DNA of 42,327 nt from positions 1 through 42,327 of the forward strand of contig CANLOW010000014.1 in the NCBI GenBank assembly GCA_947493035.1, given 5' to 3'. Numbering within the stretch: position 1 is the first letter of the stretch; each line of letters starts with the position of its first letter. This DNA is from an uncultured Aquimarina sp. (GTDB lineage Bacteria; Bacteroidota; Bacteroidia; Flavobacteriales; Flavobacteriaceae). Below are positions 34,661-41,546 of this stretch, piece by piece. The notes beneath the pieces were generated by a model. That model saw only the letters and a list, made by a program, of their open reading frames with translations, had not been told where the DNA came from and did not search any database. Both the position numbers and the translations under genes were made by a program.

Positions 34661-36082
34661 TTAGATAGAAGGCGCTGTTCTTTTTAAATCTATTTTCTTT
34701 AAAACACTCCCCTTAGGTGATACGCCTTTAAAAAACATATTTTCAAAATCTTGAATTTTAGCATTTAAATCTTCTTTACTCATATTTTTGTTATAAAAAG
34801 TAAAATAGAAAATACCTTTCACTCCTTTTTTTCGAACTCTAGGTGCAAAGAGCATTCTTAAATTATCTTTAACCTCTTGATCTTCTAATTCTGATTCTGT
34901 AAAAATAATTTTGCTTCTCTGTTCGCCTTCTAAAGCTGATAATTGATCCTCTTTACTATCATATGGGTACCTAAATTTTCGATCCGGTTTTTTTTCAATA
35001 CGACTGGTTAAAGCTGCTTTTTCTTTATCGGTATAATAATAACGATTCTTATAAATAAACTTCTGCTCTTCATCTAGTTTTGTCATTTTCATTAGTGGTA
35101 TTTTTTTCGAAGCACTATTCAAAATAACATTATAACCAGCTGTATCTTTTCTTTTTAGAAATTGTTCCATTGTCGAAGCATGTCCTTGGGACGCCACATA
35201 TGAGATATCATTTTTGTTTTCGTAAAATTCTAAATTCGGTCGCATTGTCGCCCAAATTTCAGAAACTGTATCATTAGTATATACATAAAAACTACCTAAG
35301 TCTTTTTCTTGTTTTTGCCAGTCGAATAACAGCTTTTCTCTAGCACTATTAAAAGACTTTGCAGCACTAATATGCGCTTTTCGTAAAGGGTCATTTTTTG
35401 CTCGCAAATAATTAGCAAGACTAGGGCCGAAAATACTCATTAGTAATATCAAAATGACACCACCAATCATTGCATAAGTCTTAAACTGATTATTAAATGA
35501 TAATGGCTCTTCTTCAATACCCGATATTGTTGCCCCTTCGTCACTTGGAGGGATAAAAAGGTAACCATCCTCGTCTGTAACCGAATAAACAACAGTCCCA
35601 TCAGGAAAAGTAAAATGAAAAACAGAAAATTTGAAAGGATCTCCTTGCTTATTACTCATTTGTGATAAATCCCAATGCTTATAAAAATTAGGCGAATAAT
35701 ATTTAACGTTATTTTTAGAAGCATATTTCTTGGCATGTTCTAAAATCTTAAAGTATCCTTTCGATTCTTTTAAACCAGTTATAACCTCTGACTTTTTATT
35801 CAATGGTTGCAAATCAATGTTTGTCAACTTTATCTCTCCATTAGCTGGTGAAAAAAGATACCCTTCTTCATCACTTACTGAATAAATAATAGACCCATCC
35901 TTTTTAGTAAACTCAAAAATAGCAAGTCTTATCGGTTGGTCATTCTCATCGCTCATTTTAATGACTTCCCAATCTTTTTCCCTTACTTCTGAAAACATTT
36001 TAGCACTCTCCTCCTCTGCTCTCCTTTCGGCATAGGCTAATACTTTATCATAAACCTCTGTTTTCTTTATGTTTCTTTTCAT
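34661..36082 (-). CDS. Membrane protein with a duplicated N-terminal domain
   Basis: 473 aa from ATG 36082; an in-frame TTG five codons upstream is less likely. Residues about 10-79 and 110-178 are repeats of one domain: both have a helix with YA or AKKYA, then W....MS...., a FxFTxxDG element, and YSVxDEEGYLFxP (first copy YSVSDEEGYLFSP, second YSVTDEDGYLFIP). A transmembrane helix (about 203-222) is followed by a 250-residue C-terminal region rich in Lys and aromatics with no recognised motif. There is no signal peptide, so the tandem domain is probably cytoplasmic. No catalytic residues. It lies just upstream of the kinase operon. Confidence 0.7.
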   Translation of the reverse strand: MKRNIKKTEVYDKVLAYAERRAEEESAKMFSEVREKDWEVIKMSDENDQPIRLAIFEFTKKDGSIIYSVSDEEGYLFSPANGEIKLTNIDLQPLNKKSEVITGLKESKGYFKILEHAKKYASKNNVKYYSPNFYKHWDLSQMSNKQGDPFKFSVFHFTFPDGTVVYSVTDEDGYLFIPPSDEGATISGIEEEPLSFNNQFKTYAMIGGVILILLMSIFGPSLANYLRAKNDPLRKAHISAAKSFNSAREKLLFDWQKQEKDLGSFYVYTNDTVSEIWATMRPNLEFYENKNDISYVASQGHASTMEQFLKRKDTAGYNVILNSASKKIPLMKMTKLDEEQKFIYKNRYYYTDKEKAALTSRIEKKPDRKFRYPYDSKEDQLSALEGEQRSKIIFTESELEDQEVKDNLRMLFAPRVRKKGVKGIFYFTFYNKNMSKEDLNAKIQDFENMFFKGVSPKGSVLKKIDLKRTAPSI

Positions 36083-36158
36083 TACTCTATTTAGCAAATT
36101 GATCAGCCGATACTAACGCATCAACTATGTTTAAAAATATAATTTTTATTGGTATGAC

Positions 36159-36166
36159 CAAAAATA
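36159..36166 (-). promoter_or_regulatory. -7 box candidate for the duplicated-domain gene
   Basis: On the minus strand this reads TATTTTTG, a perfect -7 match, 76 nt before the ATG at 36082. The 17-bp motif at 36175-36191 lies 8 bp further upstream, covering the -33 region. Confidence 0.4.
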
Positions 36167-36174
36167 TATTCCTC

Positions 36175-36191
36175 AACGTTTTTATTTAAAA
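36175..36191. promoter_or_regulatory. 17-bp motif, second copy
   Basis: AACGTTTTTATTTAAAA, 16 of 17 identical to 34594-34610. On the minus strand it contains AACGTTGAG together with flanking bases, which fits the loose LytTR half-site pattern WMMGTTNRK. No second half-site at the usual 12-13 bp spacing is evident. Confidence 0.35.
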
Positions 36192-36193
36192 CA

Positions 36194-36270
36194 AACTAGC
36201 TCAAGGCAAGTATTGAAGAAATTTAGCCTTTAATAGAACCTATTAAAACCAAGCTCAAGTAAATGAATTC
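36194..36270 (+). repeat. Dispersed intergenic repeat, degenerate copy
   Basis: Starts AACTAGCTCAAGGCAAG and ends GCTCAAGTAAATGAATTC, about 77 bp, in the same orientation and with the same end motifs as the copies at 29482 and 34554. The interior is diverged. Confidence 0.5.
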
Positions 36271-36371
36271 TTAAGAAAAGTTATATTGAATTTCTATAAC
36301 CGATAGCACTCAATTTATATGTGCCTTAAAAATGGTGATATTTGTTTTTAGATAGAGGTACCTAACAACTT

Positions 36372-36521
36372 TCAATATCTATTGTCACAAAGAATGTGCG
36401 CTCTTTTTTTAAGTACTACTTGTTTATCTGTATAATCTGTACTGGAGAGTGTTGTACTTTCGTTACAACTAACCACTATACTTAGTATCAATAGAAAAAT
36501 TAGCTGTACCGTAAATTTCAT
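36372..36521 (-). CDS. 49-aa small lipoprotein
   Basis: A short reading frame: signal peptide with lipobox SIVVSC (Cys19), then a 30-residue Ser/Thr/Lys-rich tail ending CDNRY. Start ATG at 36521, stop TGA at 36372. It sits 48 nt after the aminopeptidase start-codon side of the region, in a gap otherwise holding a repeat, and reads on the minus strand. The lipobox is convincing; whether the tail is intact or a truncated remnant of a longer protein is unclear. Function unknown. Confidence 0.5.
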   Translation of the reverse strand: MKFTVQLIFLLILSIVVSCNESTTLSSTDYTDKQVVLKKRAHILCDNRY

Positions 36522-36569
36522 TCTTCTTTTTTAGACTCAAATTGAATAATGGGCTGTTGAAGTATACCA

Positions 36570-37838
36570 TCAACTATTATAAAACTCTAGAAATACTTTT
36601 ATAATGGCATCATGATCCTTCGTCCCACACATTTCTCGAATGCTATGCATCGATAGCATTGGATTACCAACATCTATACTAGGGATTCCTAGATTAGAAG
36701 CCACCATTGGTCCTATTGTAGAGCCACAACCTATATCATTTCTACTACAAAAGTCTTGAAAAGACACTCCTGCTTTACGACACCATTGTTTAAATTTTGC
36801 TATTGAAAACCCATCAGTAGCATAACGCATATTGGCGTTACTTTTAATCACAGGACCTGCACCAATATGTGGTTTATGGTTAGGGTCGTGCCGATTAGCA
36901 TAACTAGGATGTACGGCATGTGCCATATCTGCTGATATAAAGAAAGATTTTGCTAGGTTTTTATAATAGGTCTCCTCATCACTTGCTACGAAAGAATGTA
37001 TACGCTTTAAAGTAGCTTCTAAAAAATTAGAGTTCGCTCCATTTTGAGATTCGGACCCTATTTCCTCATGCTGAAAATATACAGCCATCTGAATCTTATG
37101 ATCGTCAATAGCAACTCCTTTCATCGCTTCGAATGAAGCATGAACACTAGCTAAATTATCTAATCGAGGTGCATATATAAATTCTTCATTAACCCCTCCA
37201 AAACTAGACGCTTCAGCATCGAATAAAAACAGATCCCAACTCAATATATCACCATCAATATTCGCTTCTTCTTTTAGCCAATCTTCAAAAGAAATATTAT
37301 TAGAAAATCCAATAATAGGAAACATATGCTCTTGAGGGTTGGGTTTAAACCCTTGTTTATTTACTTCCCTGTCTAAATGTATTGCTAATCGCGGTATGCG
37401 TAATTTTTTAGTTATCTTAATATATTTAGACTCTAGTTCGCCCTGCTTATTTTCAATAATTACTCTTCCACCGAAATAGAGATCTCTATCAAACCAACTA
37501 TTCAACAAAACACCTCCGTAAATCTCTACATTTAATAACTGATAACCTTCTTTTGTTGATATAGGGTTATTTTTAATTTTCAAGCACGGAGAATCTGTAT
37601 GCGCTCCGATAATATTAAAAGCATAATCTTTATCCCATTTTGAAGGTGTTCTAAATATGACAATAGATCCGTCCGCTCTCGTCACAAAAAATTGTCCGTT
37701 AGATGATACATCCCAATTTTCATGCTCTAGCAATTCGGTATAACCTAGACTTAGTAACTCTTTTTTTAAATTTGAAACTACATGAAAAGAAGTCGGATTT
37801 TCATCTATAAATTGTAAAAGGTTCGAGGTGTATGACAT
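36570..37838 (-). CDS. M18 family aminopeptidase (ApeB-like)
   Basis: 422-aa zinc-dependent exopeptidase that removes N-terminal acidic or neutral residues, in the cytoplasm. The M18 signature residues are all present: AHTDSPCLK (His/Asp zinc ligands, about residues 73-81), LDNLASVHAS (bridging Asp, about 224-233), QHEEIGSES (catalytic and zinc Glu, about 256-264), SADMAHAVHPSY (about 300-311), and SMHSIREMCGTKDHD near the C terminus. Length is normal for bacterial M18. I chose ATG 37838 over the in-frame GTG three codons upstream. It stands alone on the minus strand, divergent from the rhodanese operon; the 139-bp gap also carries that operon's Crp/Fnr operator. Confidence 0.93.
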   Translation of the reverse strand: MSYTSNLLQFIDENPTSFHVVSNLKKELLSLGYTELLEHENWDVSSNGQFFVTRADGSIVIFRTPSKWDKDYAFNIIGAHTDSPCLKIKNNPISTKEGYQLLNVEIYGGVLLNSWFDRDLYFGGRVIIENKQGELESKYIKITKKLRIPRLAIHLDREVNKQGFKPNPQEHMFPIIGFSNNISFEDWLKEEANIDGDILSWDLFLFDAEASSFGGVNEEFIYAPRLDNLASVHASFEAMKGVAIDDHKIQMAVYFQHEEIGSESQNGANSNFLEATLKRIHSFVASDEETYYKNLAKSFFISADMAHAVHPSYANRHDPNHKPHIGAGPVIKSNANMRYATDGFSIAKFKQWCRKAGVSFQDFCSRNDIGCGSTIGPMVASNLGIPSIDVGNPMLSMHSIREMCGTKDHDAIIKVFLEFYNS

Positions 37839-37903
37839 GAAAAACACTTTAGTTTTTTAAATATAATTAATCTATATTCAGAGTACCAAAATAAATACTA
37901 TTT

Positions 37904-37917
37904 GTAACAATAGTCAC
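37904..37917 (+). promoter_or_regulatory. Crp/Fnr-type operator upstream of the rhodaneses
   Basis: GTAACAATAGTCAC is a GTAAC-N4-GTCAC palindrome. It ends 22 nt before the -7 box at 37940, which puts its centre near -40.5. Two sister sites at 41105 and 41533 have the same form and spacing. Confidence 0.75.
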
Positions 37918-37939
37918 CATACTTTCTTATAACAAGTCT

Positions 37940-37947
37940 TAAATTTG
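37940..37947 (+). promoter_or_regulatory. -7 box of the rhodanese operon
   Basis: TAAATTTG, a perfect TAnnTTTG, 30 nt before the ATG at 37978. No convincing TTG is placed at -33, as expected for an activator-dependent promoter. Confidence 0.6.
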
Positions 37948-37977
37948 AATTATAAACCTTTAATATTAGTATAAACT

Positions 37978-38475
37978 ATGCTAAATAGAGTTTTCTGTAT
38001 TTTCTTTTTCCTTTCTTCTTGGGGGGCATTTGCTCAAAAACAAACTAGTAATAATGAGTTTACTTTTATGCTGAATGAATTATTGACACACTCTATAAAA
38101 GAAGTTCTCCCTTTAGAAATTTCTACGGATAAAGAGATTGTTTTTTTAGATGCTCGTGAGAAGGAGGAATTTAAAGTAAGTCATATCAAAAACGCTAAAT
38201 GGGTCGGTTACGAAACATTTGACCCTAAACGTCTAAAAAAAACACCTAAAAACAGTGCTATTGTGATATACTGCTCTATTGGATTTAGAAGTGAAAAAAT
38301 TGGCGAGCAACTTATAGAGATGGGGTACACTAATGTATCTAATTTATATGGAGGTATTTTCGAATGGATTAATCAAAATAAAAAAGTTTATAATTCTTCG
38401 AAAGAAACACAAAAGATTCACACCTACGATAAAGAATGGTCAAAATGGTTACAAAAAGGAGAAAAAATATATTAG
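37978..38475 (+). CDS. Exported rhodanese-like sulfurtransferase
   Basis: 165 aa. Signal peptide (residues 1-20, ending in AFAQ). One rhodanese domain (about 30-140): the active-site loop is CSIGFR (Cys about 100) in VIYCSIGFRSEKIG, preceded by FLDAREKEEFKVSHIKNAKW and followed by VSNLYGGIFEWI. It moves sulfane sulfur or binds persulfides, here in the periplasm. A C-terminal tail (THTYDKEWSKWL region) follows the domain. The second rhodanese gene overlaps its 3' end by about 30-40 nt, so the pair is translationally coupled. A perfect -7 box and a Crp/Fnr operator lie upstream. Confidence 0.88.
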   Translation: MLNRVFCIFFFLSSWGAFAQKQTSNNEFTFMLNELLTHSIKEVLPLEISTDKEIVFLDAREKEEFKVSHIKNAKWVGYETFDPKRLKKTPKNSAIVIYCSIGFRSEKIGEQLIEMGYTNVSNLYGGIFEWINQNKKVYNSSKETQKIHTYDKEWSKWLQKGEKIY

Positions 38476-38870
38476 TCAGTTATCTTATACTTTTAATAAC
38501 TACAAGTTTAAGCTCTTGTATTTCACAGGAAACTGAGCACATACATCATATCACTTTAGAAGATTTAAAAAAAGATGTGATTGGTAAAGACGTTCAACTT
38601 ATTGATGTTAGAACAACAAGCGAATACAATGCTGGGCATATAGATGATGCTATCAATATTAATTACTTTGAAAAAGAATTATTTCTAGATCGTATTAGTA
38701 AGTTAGATAAAAACAAACCTATTTACTTATACTGTCATATTGGAGGAAGAAGTGGCAAAGCCAGTAAAACACTAGAGAAACAAGGCTTTAAAACTATATA
38801 TGATTTTACAGGAGGGTGGAAATCTTGGCAAAAAGGTTTGAATAAAGTAAAAGAAATAAAAAAGGAGTAA
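38436..38870 (+). CDS. Rhodanese-like lipoprotein
   Basis: 144 aa from ATG 38436 (38445 is an equally good start). A K/R-rich start and hydrophobic segment end in lipobox SLSSC (about Cys28), so it is anchored in the membrane on the periplasmic side. A rhodanese domain covers about residues 40-135, with the active-site loop CHIGGR in YLYCHIGGRSGKASKTL and the N-terminal IDVRTTSEYNAGHIDDAINI. It overlaps the previous rhodanese gene by about 40 nt. Two neighbouring periplasmic rhodaneses suggest handling of sulfane sulfur released outside the cytoplasm. Confidence 0.85.
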   Translation: MVKMVTKRRKNILVSYLILLITTSLSSCISQETEHIHHITLEDLKKDVIGKDVQLIDVRTTSEYNAGHIDDAININYFEKELFLDRISKLDKNKPIYLYCHIGGRSGKASKTLEKQGFKTIYDFTGGWKSWQKGLNKVKEIKKE

Positions 38871-38986
38871 TTATAATATGCTCTAAAAAACCTACCTCCA
38901 TTATCTTCCAACATATCAGAACTTAAAAAATATATCTTTTAAATAGAACTAAATTATCTAAGGTGAATTTTGAGTTATTATTATAC

Positions 38987-39020
38987 ATTATCACTCCCAA
39001 TAAATTATCACTCCCTGTAA
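38987..39020. repeat. 17-bp direct repeat before the Crp/Fnr gene
   Basis: ATTATCACTCCC occurs at 38987-38998 and again at 39004-39015, each followed by 5 bp of related sequence ending TAA, giving a 17-bp period. It ends 8 nt before the ATG at 39029. It could be a regulator site or a recent duplication; no Crp/Fnr palindrome is seen here. Confidence 0.65.
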
Positions 39021-39028
39021 AAAGATAG

Positions 39029-39664
39029 ATGAAAACTGAAGAAGCCTTGCAACGTTATTTCCCGAATTTAGCAAACATGCCCGATCTCAAAAAAGAGATT
39101 GCTAGTATTAGTTCTATAATAAAAATGGATGCTGGTACCGTTTTCCTCCGTGAAGGTGCGTATGTAAAAGTAATTCCTCTTCTATTAAAAGGTTTGGCTA
39201 AAGTTTATAAAGAAGAAGAAAATGGGCAAGAAGTACTTCTATACTATATTAAACCTAGAGAAAGCTGTATCATGTCTGTAACTTCCATGATTAATAATGA
39301 GACTAGTAAAGTCAAAGCAATTATCGAAGAAGATGCAGAAGTTTTAGTAATCCCTACGGATAAAGCTTTAGATATTGCTAAAAAATATCCTAAATGGAAT
39401 GAATTTATCTATGAACTATTCAATATTAAATTCAATGAACTATTAGATATTATTAAAATTCTAACTTTTTCAAATAAAGACATCCGGTTATTAGAGTATT
39501 TACGTCAAAGAGCTTCCATAAAAGAAGAGCGCTTTATCAAAGCAACACACCAACAGATCGCAGATGATTTAGGTTCTTCAAGAGAAGTAATCTCTAGGCT
39601 TTTAAAAAAGTTAGAAACACAAGGAACTATAAAGCTAGAATTGGGAATTATTGAACTGCTATAA
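39029..39664 (+). CDS. Crp/Fnr-family transcriptional regulator
   Basis: 211 aa. N-terminal cyclic-nucleotide-type beta-roll (about 25-120, GTVFLREGAYVKVIPLLLKG and VLLYYIKPRESCIMSV), dimer helix (about 125-145), C-terminal winged HTH with the recognition helix in ATHQQIADDLGSSREVISRL (about 170-189). It lacks the Cys cluster of an FNR [4Fe-4S] protein and has only one Cys (about residue 80, in RESCIMS), which could act as a thiol or persulfide sensor. It lies between rhodaneses and the DUF2892/YeeE genes whose promoters share a Crp-like palindrome, making it the obvious candidate regulator. It overlaps the convergent gene's end by 6 nt. Confidence 0.9.
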   Translation: MKTEEALQRYFPNLANMPDLKKEIASISSIIKMDAGTVFLREGAYVKVIPLLLKGLAKVYKEEENGQEVLLYYIKPRESCIMSVTSMINNETSKVKAIIEEDAEVLVIPTDKALDIAKKYPKWNEFIYELFNIKFNELLDIIKILTFSNKDIRLLEYLRQRASIKEERFIKATHQQIADDLGSSREVISRLLKKLETQGTIKLELGIIELL

Positions 39665-40534
39665 ATGTTTTCTTTTCTTGAACCCCATTAAACTTTGACC
39701 TATAAAGCCTTTAGGAATATTACGATCCCCTGGAAAACCTATTTCAATCATACCACTATCTTCTGGTACATAAGCATGTCCAAAAATATAATCCCATAGA
39801 CTTAGACTGATTCCAAAATTAACCCCATGTTTCCCCTTAGGTAATTTATAAACATGATGATATAAATGCATTACAGGGTTGTTCAATATATATTTCAAAG
39901 GTCCCCATGTAATTTTAATATTAGAATGATTCAAATGCCCAATAGTTATTGCTATAAAATGAATTATATATGCTTGCTCTGGTTCAAAACCTCCTAAAAT
40001 CATCACCGCAAATGTTTTTAACGGTTTATAGAGTACATTTTCCATCCAATGATAACGTAAATGAGCTGCAAAACCCATTTCTTTAACGCTATGATGTACT
40101 TGATGAAATTTCCACAAAAAAGCATACCTATGTAGTAATCGGTGTGTAAACCACTGAACAAAATCTAAAACAATGAAAAAGATAAGGAGTTGTAACCACT
40201 GAGGATATTGACTCATATCGAAAAATCTCAAACTCGTTTTTAAAATTCCTAAATAAGAAAAAAGCAATGCTAATCCTTTATAAAAACCACTAATTGCGAT
40301 AGAAAAAAGGAAAAAATTAAAAAACATATAAAAGCCATCCAACCAAAAATCTTTTCTAAAAATAGCTTGCTGCTTCCTCCAAGGAAATATGATTTCGAGC
40401 ATCCAGACTACCAAAGATATAGTGATGAGACCCCAAAAGTAATTCTTATACCAAGGCACATGAAAAACAATCATATTCAAGATCCAGTTTATAGTTCCCC
40501 ATATGGTTTGTATTATTTCATGTATCCAACTCAT
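39659..40534 (-). CDS. Sterol desaturase/fatty acid hydroxylase-family protein
   Basis: 291-aa di-iron membrane enzyme family; adds OH or a double bond to a lipid. ATG 40534 is preferred; a TTG eight codons upstream would overlap the lipoprotein gene. The histidine clusters are HRLLH (HX3H) and HQVHH (HX2HH, within WKFHQVHHSVKEMGF), then HLNHSN and HLYHHVYK. Hydrophobic segments occur at about 15-35, 55-80, 95-115 and 150-175. Substrate unknown. It may be co-transcribed with the lipoprotein gene 11 nt upstream. It converges on the Crp/Fnr gene. Confidence 0.87.
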   Translation of the reverse strand: MSWIHEIIQTIWGTINWILNMIVFHVPWYKNYFWGLITISLVVWMLEIIFPWRKQQAIFRKDFWLDGFYMFFNFFLFSIAISGFYKGLALLFSYLGILKTSLRFFDMSQYPQWLQLLIFFIVLDFVQWFTHRLLHRYAFLWKFHQVHHSVKEMGFAAHLRYHWMENVLYKPLKTFAVMILGGFEPEQAYIIHFIAITIGHLNHSNIKITWGPLKYILNNPVMHLYHHVYKLPKGKHGVNFGISLSLWDYIFGHAYVPEDSGMIEIGFPGDRNIPKGFIGQSLMGFKKRKHL

Positions 40535-40545
40535 TCCTTCTAATT

Positions 40546-41058
40546 TTAAAATGCGCAATTAGTCGGCAAAGGCTGTTCTTCTGACAAGCCAATTCCAAAA
40601 TCTTTTGCTAAAGAAAAAGAAGTAAAACCATCTTTTACACTTCCCTTTAAAGCATTCTGTGAATAACCACTATTATTCATATGTCCTCTAATGATAATAA
40701 TTTCTTCTTCTCCAACATCTACTATTCCGCCCGAACGTGTAAAAGGCTGCTCGTTTACATGACTATGACCTAAAATACGTCGATAAAAAAGCGTTGTTCC
40801 ATCTTCATTTATAACCTCCCACCAATCGGCATATTGATCACATCCTAAATCTGGACTAGACAAAGTAGTACTAAATTTATAACTATTAGCATTTCCAGTA
40901 ACACTAACTTTTTCAACCACAAGAGAATTTCCTTTATTACTATCTCTAGTAACGGCTTCCATTGGCATTTCATCCGTAACATCCTCCGTCATATTTTCTT
41001 TATCGTTACAACAAACAAATAAATACCATATTATTAGAAATAAGAATTTAGCTTTCAT
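40546..41058 (-). CDS. Hypothetical lipoprotein with conserved DQYADWWE region
   Basis: 170 aa. Lipobox LFVCC (about Cys16), a Ser/Asp-rich linker, then a beta-rich domain: SVTGNANSYKFSTTLSSPD, then GCDQYADWWEVINEDGTTLF, LGHSHVNEQPFTRSGG and IIRGHMNNSGY. The His residues (GHSHVNEQPF, RGHMN) could bind metal. Related secreted proteins exist in other marine bacteria, but I recognise no function. It is 11 nt upstream of the desaturase gene on the same strand and 208 bp from the DUF2892 gene on the other strand. Confidence 0.65.
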   Translation of the reverse strand: MKAKFLFLIIWYLFVCCNDKENMTEDVTDEMPMEAVTRDSNKGNSLVVEKVSVTGNANSYKFSTTLSSPDLGCDQYADWWEVINEDGTTLFYRRILGHSHVNEQPFTRSGGIVDVGEEEIIIIRGHMNNSGYSQNALKGSVKDGFTSFSLAKDFGIGLSEEQPLPTNCAF

Positions 41059-41104
41059 AAAACTTGTTTTTTTATAAAGTTATTCTTTTTAAATCTTTTT
41101 GCTT

Positions 41105-41118
41105 GTAACATTTGTCAC
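41105..41118 (+). promoter_or_regulatory. Crp/Fnr-type operator upstream of the micro-ORF and DUF2892 gene
   Basis: GTAACATTTGTCAC, same form as the site at 37904. It ends 22 nt before the -7 box at 41141, identical spacing. Confidence 0.75.
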
Positions 41119-41140
41119 ATAAAAAAGAATGTACCAATAG

Positions 41141-41148
41141 TATTTTTG
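41141..41148 (+). promoter_or_regulatory. -7 box giving a leaderless micro-ORF
   Basis: TATTTTTG, a perfect TAnnTTTG. The ATG at 41153 follows after 4 nt, so transcription starting at the normal distance would begin at or next to the start codon. Confidence 0.6.
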
Positions 41149-41152
41149 AATT

Positions 41153-41245
41153 ATGAAATTAAAACTTTACCACAAATTGATATTAGTATGTATAACATGT
41201 ATTGGACTAATTTCACTTTCGGTAATATTAATAGAAAAATTATAA
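41153..41245 (+). CDS. 30-aa membrane microprotein or leader peptide
   Basis: MKLKLYHKLILVCITCIG is followed by a hydrophobic run to EKL, 30 residues in all: basic start, one transmembrane helix, two Cys in VCITC. The start codon lies directly after a perfect -7 box and the stop is 21 nt before the DUF2892 gene. Placement at a regulated promoter supports it being real. It could also be a translational leader for the downstream gene. Confidence 0.5.
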   Translation: MKLKLYHKLILVCITCIGLISLSVILIEKL

Positions 41246-41266
41246 CCTTTTCAAAATACTATCAAG

Positions 41267-41476
41267 ATGAAAAAAAACATGGGTAATACCGACAAAATAG
41301 TTAGACTAATTGCTGCTGCAGTAATTGGATTATTATACTGGAAAGGTATCATATCAGGTACTTTAGGCATTATTCTTTCCGTTTTAGCTGCTGTATTTGT
41401 ATTGACAAGCTTAATCAGCTTTTGTCCTTTATACACTTTATTTGGTCTTAAAACTTGTAAAATAAAAGAATCATAA
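41267..41476 (+). CDS. DUF2892 (YgaP-type) inner-membrane protein
   Basis: 69 aa. Two transmembrane helices (about residues 10-27 and 32-50) with the typical opening MGNTDKIVRLIAAAVIGLL. The C-terminal FCPLYTLFGLKTCK has the CPLYxxxGxxTC pattern of DUF2892, with two Cys (about 53 and 63). DUF2892 is fused to a rhodanese in YgaP, linking it to sulfane sulfur handling, which agrees with the cluster. Its transcript should start at the 41141 promoter and end at the terminator 41499-41523. Confidence 0.85.
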   Translation: MKKNMGNTDKIVRLIAAAVIGLLYWKGIISGTLGIILSVLAAVFVLTSLISFCPLYTLFGLKTCKIKES

Positions 41477-41498
41477 TATCCCCCTTCATATTAAGTCT

Positions 41499-41523
41499 AG
41501 AGCCTTTAGGGGCTCTTTTTTTT
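41499..41523 (+). terminator. Terminator of the DUF2892 unit
   Basis: AGAGCC (41499-41504) pairs with GGCTCT (41511-41516) around a 6-nt loop, followed by a T-run. It separates the DUF2892 unit from the YeeE promoter. Confidence 0.82.
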
Positions 41524-41532
41524 ATGCTTTAT

Positions 41533-41546
41533 GTAACTAAAGTTAC
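41533..41546 (+). promoter_or_regulatory. Crp/Fnr-type operator upstream of yeeE
   Basis: GTAACTAAAGTTAC, a perfect palindrome with arms GTAAC and GTTAC. A -7-like TTGTTTTG (41569-41576, one mismatch) starts 22 nt further on, as at the two other sites. A second, weaker match, GCTACTAAAGTGAC (41599-41612), overlaps an alternative -7 TGACTTTG (41609-41616). Confidence 0.7.

Noticed and set aside
40480..41058. GTAAC/GTTAC-like strings in the lipoprotein coding region as further operators
   Set aside because: They are inside coding sequence, without the 4-bp spacing or a -7 box at 22 nt.
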